From assembly GCA_014529385.2 (NCBI GenBank), contig CM043960.1:26673896-26737895 (forward strand): a stretch of DNA of 64,000 nucleotides, written 5' to 3'. The stretch's first letter is position 1; the number at the start of each line of letters is the position of its first letter. Positions 55,459 to 64,000 of this stretch are shown piece by piece. The DNA comes from Adiantum capillus-veneris. Taxonomy: Eukaryota > Streptophyta > Polypodiopsida > Polypodiales > Pteridaceae. The notes under the pieces are model-generated. The model searched no databases. It saw only the letters and a list, made by a program, of their open reading frames with translations, and was not told where the DNA came from. Both the position numbers and the translations under genes were made by a program.

Positions 55459-57851
55459 CCCCCCTTCCAAAAAACCCTTCCAATCCCCTAGACCCTCTAC
55501 CTACCCTCAACCCTCTCTGTTGGAGCCTCAATCTATAGCTCCTAAACCATCTCAAGACCCAACCAATAAACGAACTTTAGAATCTCTCCATCAAGCATCA
55601 CCTCCTTATGTAAAGAAACCCCACTACACCTACCACCGCAATATACCTTCTAAACCGGTCTACCCTCTTAAACCCATTAGCCCCCCGCACCCTACCATTT
55701 CTCACCCCAATATTTCTGCTCTCTTTTCCTCTTCCCACAAGGATTTTTTTCAAAAGAACACCTCCCACTATAATGCAAAGAACTCGGGAAAAGTGAGAGG
55801 GAGGAGGGATTAGGGCTTAAGCACCCCACTACATGGGTGCATCTTTCCTTCTCGAAGCCCCCTCTCCTCCCGTATCTTTGGATCTCCAACACCGCCACTA
55901 CATCACCGCTTGACAAGAGATTACCTCGACCTCTCAACCTGCAAAGGACGATCGAGAAGAAAATATAGGCTACCCCTTGTAAATCCTCAACACTACAAGC
56001 TTCTCCTTTTTTGTAAGCTTAAAGCCTTCTCTTTGGAGCTTGGTGTTTCCAACTTTAAAGTGCATAACCTTTCACCTAAACACTCTCTCTCCCTGAAAAG
56101 TGATGCTTAGCTTTAGGTTTAAAATACATTCCTCCCCCTCCGCCCCCCTTCAAACCCTTCATCCACATCTCTTCTTAACGCTCATACCAACATGGTAAGA
56201 AATTTCAAACTAAAGTTTTTCTTCAAGAATCAACCAACTCTACCACCCTCTCCTTTCAAGATACCAAATCCCCTTTGGAAGCCACCTTTGCAAAATCCCA
56301 CTCCCAACCAAATCTTACTCACTAACCATATTAACCTTAACCTTATTTTGAACTCTAATTTCTTCCCACCCTCTAAACCCCCTCGTTTTTTCACTCAAGC
56401 CTTAGCTAGCCTCAAATTGGATCCTTCCATTGTCATAAAACCTACCGACAAAAACTTAGGATTGACCATACTACCTTTGGATTGGTATGAAAGTAACACC
56501 CTCACTCACCTCAACGATACCTCCACTTACGAGCCTTGCCTCTCCATCCCCTTTCCCTTTATTGCTTTCCTCCTCTCCTCCCTTACCATCCGTTTTTTGA
56601 CGTTATCTGCTTTAGATCGTAACTTCATCCTCTCACCCCTTGACAAGCAACTTAAACCTTGCCTCATTTATTTCATCCCAAAACTGCACAAACCCTCCCT
56701 TGTCTCATGGCCTATTTGCTCCTATAAAGGCTATATCTTTGAAAAAGCTTCCATTTGGCTTCACTTTGAACCTTTTCCTATCCTCCTCACCTTCAAATAA
56801 AATCTTAAAAACTCTCTCACCCTCATCCAGGACCTTAACAAACTCCCCCTCCCACCCAATATCCTACTGTTCACCTTTGATTTTGAGGCCCTCTACCCTA
56901 GTATCCCAATCAACCATGGCCTTACAGCCCTCAAAGCCTCCATTTCTACCCATTTTGACCCTCTCAAAACACACTTTATCCTCTCTCTTGTGGCGCTCAT
57001 CTTGTCGCACCACTACATTACTTTCAAAGGTAAATTTTGGAAACAAGTCAAAGGCACCGCTATGGGCTCCAATTTTGCCGTAGTATATGCATGCCTCTTC
57101 TTATGCCATTTGGAAGCCTCTTCTTCCCTTTTGAGCAGCCCTAACCTTCTCTACTTGAAGCGGTATGTAGATGATGCCTTTGGGATATGGATTGGCGGCT
57201 CTAAGGCGTCCCTGACCTCTTGTTTGAATGATTATGGGAAACCGCTTCAAGATCACATTAAAATCTCTAGCCACATCTCTCCCAACCATGCCACTATCCT
57301 CGACATAGGATTTTTTAAAGGAACAAAGTTTACCTCCTCAATCTTTTTGGACTCTCTCTGTCATAAAAAACCCTTAAATGCTTATAACTACATCCCCTGG
57401 ATCTTGTGGCACCCTACACACTTAAAAGTGGCTTTCATTATTGCTGAACTCAAAAGATTCATCATTAGAGAAAGCTCCTTGAAAGGTTTCATTGCTATCC
57501 GCAATCTCTTCTACCAACGCCTTAGGGCGAAAGGATATCCACAAGGTTTTCTTCATTATATTGTGTTCAAAACAGTCACCTATCAGAATCGCACCTCCCT
57601 CATGGAGCCCACTCTTTGATTTAAAAAACCACCGTCCATAACCTTCAAGTTACCTTTCCCTCCCTTTGTATCAACAACCCTATCGCTTCGTCTTGCCAAT
57701 ACAACCCCTCACTCTCGCTTCTACCTAGACCCACCATTTGCTGGACCTCTGGGCCCAACCTCCATAGCCTGCTTGTACATACCTTGCACCACCCCGGAAG
57801 ACTCACATAAATATTTGAATGGGCTATATGTTTTCCTTTTTGGCTTGCCAC
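55364..57851 (+). pseudogene. PLE reverse transcriptase
   Basis: The main frame carries a Pro-rich segment (55364-55813), a stop, and LTRDYLDLSTCKGRSRRKYR to 56110. The RT proper uses two frames: LALGLKYIPPPPPPF (about 56101-56145), then 56192-56800 with KPTDKNLGLTILPLDWY and IYFIPKLHKPS. After a frame break comes FDFEALYPSIPINHG (motif A, aspartate present), QVKGTAMGSNF (motif B) and YVDDAFGIW (motif C, both aspartates present) in 56990-57619. The thumb has HPTHLKVAFIIAELKRFI. Beyond the TGA at 57617, ITFKLPFPPFV continues the family pattern to a stop near 57850. The active-site residues survive, but the frame is broken at least three times. PLE RTs are relatives of telomerase. Confidence 0.85.
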
Positions 57852-58153
57852 ATACCTTCGACAAATAAATATTTGGAAATCTCCATTTTTGGATGCCCTA
57901 ATCCTTTAAGTAGTGGACTTTAGTGTTTGGGCCACTCCCTTCTACTTTATCCCTTATCTTGTTCACCTATCCTCCCCCCCCCCCTCGGGTGCTCCTTACT
58001 TCCTTTATTTTATCTTTCCCCCTCCGTAACACTACTCTTTACTCCCTTATTTTTGGGGCATACCTCAGTTAACTAAACCCCACTAATCCCTTACCTACCT
58101 CCTTCTAGACCCCTTGTTAAATCATAAGCCAACTCTGCCTACCAATACACCTT

Positions 58154-58211
58154 TGGTCTACTAGCCCCATGAAAAATATAAACTGGTCTACTAGCTCCAT
58201 GAAAAATATAC
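58154..58211. repeat. Two-copy 30-bp tandem repeat near the PLE 3' end
   Basis: TGGTCTACTAGCCCCATGAA and TGGTCTACTAGCTCCATGAA start at 58154 and 58184, each followed by AAATATA. Short terminal tandem repeats are common at retroelement 3' ends. Confidence 0.9.
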
Positions 58212-58296
58212 AATGGATATTAAAAGATTCTCTTCCCTCTTATTTTCCCCTAAATCTGGACCTTTCTCTTCACCTCTATCTCCCCACAACTATCCC

Positions 58297-59190
58297 TAGT
58301 GAGCAACCTCCAAAACGAGGGGATGATGACCATGCAATAGAGCTTGTACTAGGAAGCTCGCCGCCTAATAAACCTCCTTATTGAGTTTCACAAGCTCAAC
58401 AAGAGGAGATCATGAGGCAAGTGCATGAATTGGTGGAAAAAGGGATGGTGAGGCCTAGCTCCTCTCCATTCTGTTCACCAGTATTTTTAGTGCAAAAGAA
58501 AGATGGCACATATCACATATGTGTTGACTATAGAGCACTAAATAGGATCACTATAAAAAAAATATTTCCCATGTCGCAGATACAAGATCTATTTGATAAG
58601 TTACAAGTTTTGGCCTAACAAATGCTCCGGCCGCATTCAAACTTACGATGGACAAAAATATTCAGGCCACTCAAATTCTCTTGAGGAATACAAGTGACAC
58701 CTCCACGTAATTTTTCAAGTTGTGAGAGAGAATAAGCTTTTCATTAATCAAAAGAAAAGTGAATTTTTCCTACAAGAGATTCAATATTTAGGTTGCATTA
58801 TCTCTGAAGATGGTATCCGTATGGATCCATCAAAGTTGGAGGTAATAAAATCATGGCCTAATACAAGGAATCTACATGAGCTAAAAAGTTTTATTGGTAT
58901 GTGTGCATACTATAGACGCTTCATAGAAAAATTTTCTTAAATAATAGGACCATTGCATGACTAAACAAGAAATAATGTTAACTAATCATGGATTGCTAAA
59001 GAACAAAATGCTTTTGACAAGCTCAAGGAGAAGCTTACCTCCCAACCAGTCCTTATGCTTTCGGATTTCTCAAATCCATTTGAGGTCCAATGCAATGCTT
59101 GTGGTGATTGCCTTGGAGCAGTTTTGATTCAAGAAGGGCATGCCATAGCACATGAGAGTTGAAGGCTCAATGCCGATGAATGGGTCTTGG
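58297..59190 (+). pseudogene. Gypsy B: RT and RNase H fragment, plus strand
   Basis: Starts PPKRGDDDHAIELVLGSS (58307), then GMVRPSSSPFCSPVFLVQKK and ALNRITIKKIF. Part of the RT is deleted (LDKLQ joins directly to LTNAPAAFKL near 58610), and the motif C region is lost. It continues with KKSEFFLQEIQYLGCIISED, the RNase H start EVQCNACGDCLGAVLIQEGH, and ends near 59190. It is homologous to gypsy A but lies in the opposite orientation to it and to the protease part at 59190-59719. Confidence 0.85.
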
Positions 59191-59719
59191 GCAAAACATC
59201 TTGGAATCCATTTAAGAAATTAGACAACTCTAATTCCTCTTCATTCCCTTTATTGCTACTTGTGAAAACATTAGAATCATTTACATATTCTCTAACAAGA
59301 ATCATATACGCAAAAATAGAGCTTTTCATTGAATTATCAAAAGTAAGCGTATTTACCAGGGATATGGTGTTCCGTGAATCATTAGCATCTATGTAGATGC
59401 TCTTTTCCATGTAGGTGAAATAGATTCTCCTTTTAGGGAACTTCATGTTGGCAGCCAGGCGGTTGAACCGTGGTGCCCCTAGGATAACATCCTCATGTTG
59501 GAGAGGAGAGATAAAGAAGTCTTCTTTGTCGACATAGCTTTGGACATGAAGCCTCAACTTCCCAATCAAGGGAGTAACGGAGGCTTGCTGTCCCTTGAAA
59601 TGTGTGTCAACCGTTACAATATCCACCATCTCAAAAGCTTGAATCCCCAACTTGGTGGCCAACTCCTGTTGATATGAAGTTGTGAGTAGATCCAAGATCA
59701 GACAAGATGAAGACATCAT
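59190..59719 (-). pseudogene. Gypsy B: protease fragment, minus strand
   Basis: Minus-strand frame with SSCLILDLLTTSYQQELATK (active-site region, changed from DSG), IGKLRLHVQSYVDKEDFFIS, VILGAPRFNRLAANMKFPKR and ELELSNFLNGFQDVLPK. It matches gypsy A beyond the point where A is cut by the PLE. It stops at about 59190, where the plus-strand RNase H begins, so one breakpoint joins two oppositely oriented gypsy parts. Confidence 0.85.
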
Positions 59720-59778
59720 GTTTCCTTACCTTTCCCCAAACATGATGAAGACATCATGTTTCCTTACCTTTCCCCAAG
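59706..59778. repeat. Two-copy 38-bp tandem repeat
   Basis: GATGAAGACATCATGTTTCC occurs at 59706 and 59744, followed both times by TTACCTTTCCCCAA. It lies at the protease/gag junction of gypsy B. Confidence 0.93.
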
Positions 59779-59968
59779 CATAGGAGAGGAACGAGCCTTT
59801 GCAATGAGTATCCTCTTTTGGAGCTTCAACCATGGAATCTCTAGAGTGTCATTGCATACATTTCTTTTGGGGCAAGAATGATAACCATATCCTTCTCCTC
59901 GCACTTAAGCCTCTAATTCTTCGGGACAGCTTATTTTTACCTTTGTAAGCTTCTTTCTCCTTGGGCCT
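59779..59968 (-). pseudogene. Gypsy B gag end, degraded
   Basis: Minus-strand frames give basic, Cys-containing sequence (GYGYHSCPKRN; KGKNKLSRRIRGLSARR) where a zinc-knuckle region should be. Too damaged for a firm call. Confidence 0.35.
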
Positions 59969-60228
59969 TGTTGTTGTTGTGCGCTCCTTGTCGCACTGTC
60001 GAAGCAAGGGACTTGCCAATACACCGTGTGCGAGCCACAAACGGCTCCAAGCACACAACAAGCCTAAACTAGCAAGCTCAAGAAAACAAAGGGTGTGTCA
60101 CTCACCTCTCTACGCTCGCCTTCGTGGTGGATTCCTCGCCGCGATGAAGAAGAAGCTGCAGTCGTGCCGCGCTCAACCGCTTCGCCGCCGTCGTGCCTTC
60201 GTAATGCTCGATCGCACACACACTCTCC

Positions 60229-60259
<31 letters not shown>

Positions 60260-60570
60260 GAGGAGGTGAAGAAGAAGAAGATGGAGATGGAGCAAGAGCA
60301 CTCTTCTATTGCACAAATGAGAGAATGAGTAAAAATTAGGTTTAGTTGGCTTTTATAGGAGCTCACCCCATTCACACTTGGGCGCCCATGCTTAGCCAAC
60401 TAACCCTAGCATGTTCGTGTTAGAGTGCGCCTCTCATCGGCGATCACTCTACCTTTCCCTATTGGTCCGACAAGCCCGGTACCTGACTCTAAATAATACA
60501 TAATATGGTTACAGTGTCCGTCGTAGGCGATAGGGTGTCCGTGAGCCACGAGGATTAACATGCCCCCCTT
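59969..60570 (-). repeat. 3' LTR of element G
   Basis: On the minus strand a purine tract, AAGGGGGGCA, is followed by TGTTAATCCTCGTGGCTCAC, a typical PPT/LTR junction at about 60570. The distal end is uncertain (TTGTTGTTGT near 59969-59980). It contains a (CT)n(CA)n microsatellite at 60226-60259. Confidence 0.5.
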
Positions 60571-62373
60571 CCTGATGTAGATTCCGTCCTCGGAAGCTAT
60601 TGAGTTGAAGCTGGTTCGTCGAGGTGGAAGAGCATTTGAGATGAATGTCCTTAGCCTTCTTCAGTCACTGCAAAATCAAACAACATTGGCACAGTAATTG
60701 CATTCTCTTAAAAAGCATATGCAGTTTTAGGTAGACAAATTGATTGGTAAAAGAATTTCAAACAATTTGTTAGCAATGAACATTAAATTGCAATGTAATC
60801 AAATGCATAAACAGATGTAAAGGTAGAAAATTAAACAAGTCTGGGGTCTCTAATTTGACGGTCAAAAGGCACTAGAGATCGAATATTAATACCATGGGTA
60901 AGCTTCTTAATTTTCTGTGGTCAATTAAGTTGTTTAATCGCGAGAGCCAAGTATTCATGTTCGAGGGCTGACTAGAGGCTATATCTAGAAAACCTTGTAG
61001 TTAAGCTACCATAAAAGGAATTTCTCATGAAATCATCGCCTGACTGATTACTTTTTCTTTGACCCCCCAAAGTCTTTTCACATTGATTCAATTATGAAGT
61101 GGGTGCTTATTTTGTATGCCTTGGGTTTTTTGCTTTTCAAGGAAAAGCGCCCACACTGGGAACCTCTAGGGCTCTAGTACCATAGGCGATACATGTGAGT
61201 GAAGTACCAAATCAAGCTAAAGGTCAATAGGGTTAAGCCCACTAGAAAGCCCTAGTACATTTCACACAATGCTGCCTAAATCGGATTAAGAACCTAAGTA
61301 ACCATTGCTTATTAGGAAGGCATTCCCCATGGTATTAAGAGAAGATCTCTAACACCTAACTTGGTCAAACTAGCTTAGTCGGACTGCTTGATTTTTAAAC
61401 CTAAACAAGTGATTACAAAACATTACATTGAATTAAATGTTTGATACTAAGCAAATGCGCTGAATATTATGCTACCAATCACAATCAAAGCAGACAAACA
61501 TGGATGCAAAAAGATAAGGGCAATGCTAATGGACAAGAAACACCTGTTTGTGTTGATGGTCGCGCTTGATTTGAAGTGTGAACGAGAGAAAGGTTCCATG
61601 AACGTCCAAATCCTATCAATAGCAACACTCTCCTGTACACACTAGAAAACAAAAGGAATACCGCCAGGAGGCACATTAGTGGGAAAAGAGATCTTTGCTA
61701 ATCACTCAACTCTAAAACAGAAACACTCCTATCGTACTAATCTTACCTACCCTCCATCACTCAAGTGATGAGGATCAAAGGTGTTTTATGGCATAGGTTT
61801 CTGTTTCACTATACCAGATGTGACATGTGTAGGTCTAAGTCAATGTTTTGACTGTTAATGTGCATACTCGTTTGCTAATTGCTCTTGCTCTTTTTTTTTT
61901 TTTTTTGTGAGTATAAAGCTTTATATGTACATTCCCTAAGATCGGTGATTGAGAGGTCAGGGAAAAAGGTTGAGAGGGAAACAAATGAATGATGACTGTC
62001 CACAAACACTCCCCCCTTCCTTGGGTAGATCATACCGTTTGAAATGAGCTTGTCACCCTTTGAAACCAATTATTCCAGTTGGTAATAGGTGAGGATTTTT
62101 GCCAGTAGTTTTCTATTACCCTAGGTGCCTTGTCAAGCTGCAAGGGTGGTAAGGTACTCTCCCAGGATTGAACTTGAAGTGGTTCATCAGGTGATTCTTG
62201 AACACTGGGAGGTGTGGATTCTTTTGTAGCTTCATTGAGGTCCATTACTATAGATGGAGGCTGTGTAGAAGCTTTTACCTCTATGGATGTATTACATGAG
62301 GAGCTAGAATCTTCATGGGACTCCCCCCTTCCTGAGCTAGGTGGAACAAATCGTTCTTTCTTTGGTACCCAAA
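60571..62373 (-). other. Non-coding 3' region of element G
   Basis: About 1.8 kb between the protease ORF and the polypurine tract. I find no RT, RNase H or integrase motif on either strand. A 16-base T run lies at 61891-61906. The absence of pol here suggests element G is non-autonomous. Confidence 0.5.
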
Positions 62374-63753
62374 CTAGCTCGGGAGCGGGTGTGTAGCATT
62401 CTGTGATTTTTTCTTTCCACGATCATTGATTCGTTTTGGAGCTACGGGATTGGGCTCACTTGGGTCAGGTGATAGGTAAGAGCACAATCTACGTTTTGGC
62501 ACCCAGATTTGATCATTTCCTTGATAGTAGCCTTGGGCTTCCAATAGTCGTTTAGGGATCCATCGCAACATTTTCTTACTTTTCTTGGAGCGAGTGGTAC
62601 GTTTCTTACAAGGCTTCTGTTTTTTAGCACTAGCTATGGTCACTAAAGAAGCTTTAGGGACCCACTTGTATGTTTTCTTCGTTACCTTAGGATGAGTCTT
62701 GTCAGAAGCGATATGCATTGCTTGTAGCATATTTAAGGGTATAGGCATTTCATCCCCCTCAGGTGTTACCCAGGTCGTCCCCCTATTTCCCCAAGTGTCT
62801 ATGGTTGATGCTAGGTGGACCCAATCCACATTGTCCGACTCAGTCATCCCAGGTAGGATATCCATATAAGGAGAATCTTGGCCAATGTCTGTATCCTTCT
62901 TACAAGTGTAACAATATTGTAGTGGGGCCGAGTGAACTGCGGTGTCAGAGCGATGATCAATAATGGTTTTACTCCCTAAGGAGTGTACCTTACCAATCAC
63001 CAAATCCACTCTAAGGACAGAGTCTTGGAATTGCAAATAGACATGATTTTTAGACCAATCATGAACCATTTGTGCTTCCCTCATGAATGGTCGTCCTAAA
63101 ATCATTTCATATGACATAAGGTGTTTAGAGAAATCCATTACAATGAACGTATGTCGTACCTTGTGTCCTAGAACTTTGATCTTAAGATCCTTGAGCATCC
63201 CCATAGGTTTGGCTATGGTACCATTTGCCATCTTTACCACAATGTTAGTAACACTGAGGCGGGGTTTTCCCATGGATTCCCAACAATCTTTTGTAACGAT
63301 GCTAACTCCCGCACCACCATCAAGAATTCCCTTTATAGTTAATCCCTTGGTAGTGATGGGTAGGGTCGCATTAGACTCGTCGCCTTCCAAATACTGCCCT
63401 AATTCGTTAATGGGTACCTCGATCACAGACTCGTGTCCATCTAAGTCAAGTGATTGCACATGATTTTCCTCATCAATCATAATCGAGTCAGGCCTATTTG
63501 GTTGCGCAAACTGCGGTAATCCCGTTCGTAGCTCTCCATTAAGGAATGCTCGAAGTGCAAGGAATAACTCAGGATCTCCATACAGCTTTGCTATGATCGT
63601 GGTTTGGACCTCAGAAGACATGAAGTCCACTAGTTTGGCAACATTCATTGGCGTTTTGCAGGGTGTAGGTCCTTGACTAGGAACTGGTGAGGATGGAATC
63701 TCATATTCCTCAATGGGATCAGGTATTCCTTCGTTAAACATCCTTTCCAACAA
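62374..63753 (-). CDS. Element G retropepsin-like polyprotein with Trp-Pro repeats
   Basis: Open for 459 codons and in frame upstream to about 63805; the listed start is the limit of the reported frame, and the first ATG is a few codons later (MFNEGIPD). Residues about 130-250 are a retropepsin: LTIKGILDGGAGVSIVTKDC, ANGTIAKPMG, FIVMDFSKHLMSYEMILGRP, HDWSKNHVYLQF. The catalytic triad reads DGG instead of DSG or DTG. The C-terminal third is basic with a repeated W[VI]P[KR] motif (KWVPKASL, RWIPKRLLEAQGYYQG, IWVPKRRL). The same motif block occurs in element H. No RT follows. It is probably a gag-pro product of an RT-less element; the family is not known to me. Confidence 0.7.
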   Translation of the reverse strand: MLERMFNEGIPDPIEEYEIPSSPVPSQGPTPCKTPMNVAKLVDFMSSEVQTTIIAKLYGDPELFLALRAFLNGELRTGLPQFAQPNRPDSIMIDEENHVQSLDLDGHESVIEVPINELGQYLEGDESNATLPITTKGLTIKGILDGGAGVSIVTKDCWESMGKPRLSVTNIVVKMANGTIAKPMGMLKDLKIKVLGHKVRHTFIVMDFSKHLMSYEMILGRPFMREAQMVHDWSKNHVYLQFQDSVLRVDLVIGKVHSLGSKTIIDHRSDTAVHSAPLQYCYTCKKDTDIGQDSPYMDILPGMTESDNVDWVHLASTIDTWGNRGTTWVTPEGDEMPIPLNMLQAMHIASDKTHPKVTKKTYKWVPKASLVTIASAKKQKPCKKRTTRSKKSKKMLRWIPKRLLEAQGYYQGNDQIWVPKRRLCSYLSPDPSEPNPVAPKRINDRGKKKSQNATHPLPS

Positions 63754-63787
63754 GAAAGGTGTATGCTCACTTTCTGATGTCCCGTCC

Positions 63788-63994
63788 TCACTCCCTTCTT
63801 AGATACATGTGACTATTTTGAGGGGGTCGATTATCCTTAAGAGACTCTTGGATTGCCTTGGTGAGGTCTGTCAAGAATGTCTCAAATACCTTTGGCTCAT
63901 TGGCAATGGGCTTTGCAGTCATGGGTTCATACTCAATGGCTTGTGAGCTAGTGGATCTCGTGTCAGTAGACACCCTCATGCCTGCTATCATCAA
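63788..63994 (-). pseudogene. Element G upstream gag-side frame
   Basis: A 68-codon minus-strand frame (VFETFLTDLTKAIQESLKDN, RPPQNSHMYLRRE) runs in from the window edge. It ends near 63788 in a different frame from the protease ORF, so one frameshift or a programmed shift lies near 63800. No domain recognised. Confidence 0.4.
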
Positions 63995-64000
63995 GTTGTC

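Larger units (their letters stand above)
54748..58296 (+). mobile_element. Penelope-like retroelement (PLE), no GIY-YIG domain visible
   Basis: Between two gypsy fragments lies a plus-strand element with a non-LTR, Penelope-type RT. Conserved PLE landmarks in order: LGLKYIPPP (about 56107), KPTDKNLGLTIL (56439), YFIPKLHKPS (56669), DFEALYPSIP (56880), KGTAMGS (57047), RYVDDAF (57162), YNYIPWILWHPTHLK (57384). An upstream helical ORF lies at 54748-55458. No GIY-YIG endonuclease motif is seen before or after RT, as in the Athena/Coprina-type PLEs. The coding strand is very C-rich and G-poor. The start lies inside the gypsy A protease and looks 5'-truncated. Stops and frameshifts make it a dead copy. 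Confidence 0.85.

Noticed and set aside
54748-58296. GIY-YIG endonuclease and hammerhead ribozyme in the PLE
   Set aside because: I looked for the GIY/YIG pair and for CTGATGA...GAAA cores and saw neither. Eye reading can miss diverged forms.
1-64000. CRISPR arrays, bacterial operons, prophage
   Set aside because: The DNA is eukaryotic; all regular repeats are microsatellites, LTRs or local duplications.
1-64000. Endogenous pararetrovirus (caulimovirus)
   Set aside because: All RT regions are in copia, gypsy or PLE context; no movement-protein or caulimovirus coat motif was seen.

Overview
This window is nuclear DNA from a land plant with a large, repeat-rich genome. The evidence is one intact plant-type EXO70 gene, LTR retrotransposons primed by initiator tRNA-Met, chromodomain Ty3/gypsy elements, telo-box motifs inside LTRs and long microsatellites. 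A Penelope-like retroelement and the gypsy types would suit a fern, lycophyte or gymnosperm, but that is inference. Apart from EXO70 (16359-18176), a truncated BED-finger gene (44396-44755) and one weak exon candidate (47833-47990), almost everything readable is transposon sequence in nested layers.

Layout. (1) 1-11.1 kb: an old gag-type element ('H', +) is interrupted by a 1.6-kb solo LTR (279-1870, TSD GTAGA) and by a Ty1/copia element (5397-10668, TSD CTTCA). The copia element has lost catalytic residues in both integrase and RT. (2) 11.1-15.5 kb: non-coding DNA with a 25-G run, a Z-DNA-type palindrome and tandem duplications. (3) 15.5-18.2 kb: microsatellites, then single-exon EXO70. (4) 20.3-34.1 kb: minus-strand copia remnants ('J') containing a 119-bp near-perfect palindrome and split by element D (21332-33798, TSD CCTTG). 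D is itself split by a complete Ty3/gypsy chromovirus, C (23374-29867, TSD GCACG). (5) 34.1-44.1 kb: a decayed chromovirus F (+), whose 5' LTR was hit by element E (35119-39514, minus, TSD TTATG), a relative of D. (6) 44.1-49.6 kb: the BED-finger gene, SINE-like and foldback sequences, a microsatellite and a copia RNase H scrap. (7) 49.7-51.3 kb: a second, inverted copy of the 279-1870 LTR. (8) 51.6-59.7 kb: gypsy A (minus), then a Penelope-like element (54748-58296, +), then a rearranged gypsy copy B. (9) 60.0-64 kb: an LTR and the retropepsin region of element G (minus), the same family as H.

How the parts relate. The five target-site duplications give a firm insertion order: J before D before C; F before E; H before copia and the solo LTR. 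D and E form a family with no reverse transcriptase or integrase that carries an Asp/His/Lys-rich ORF with a conserved, unrecognised C-terminal module. G and H share Trp-Pro repeats and show no pol in the readable part. These RT-less elements would have to be mobilised by others.

Most notable: the plant Penelope-like RT with no visible GIY-YIG endonuclease and its rearranged flanks; the D/E ORF; the 119-bp palindrome; and the G/H gag-protease family. Homology calls come from reading translated motifs, not from database searches.
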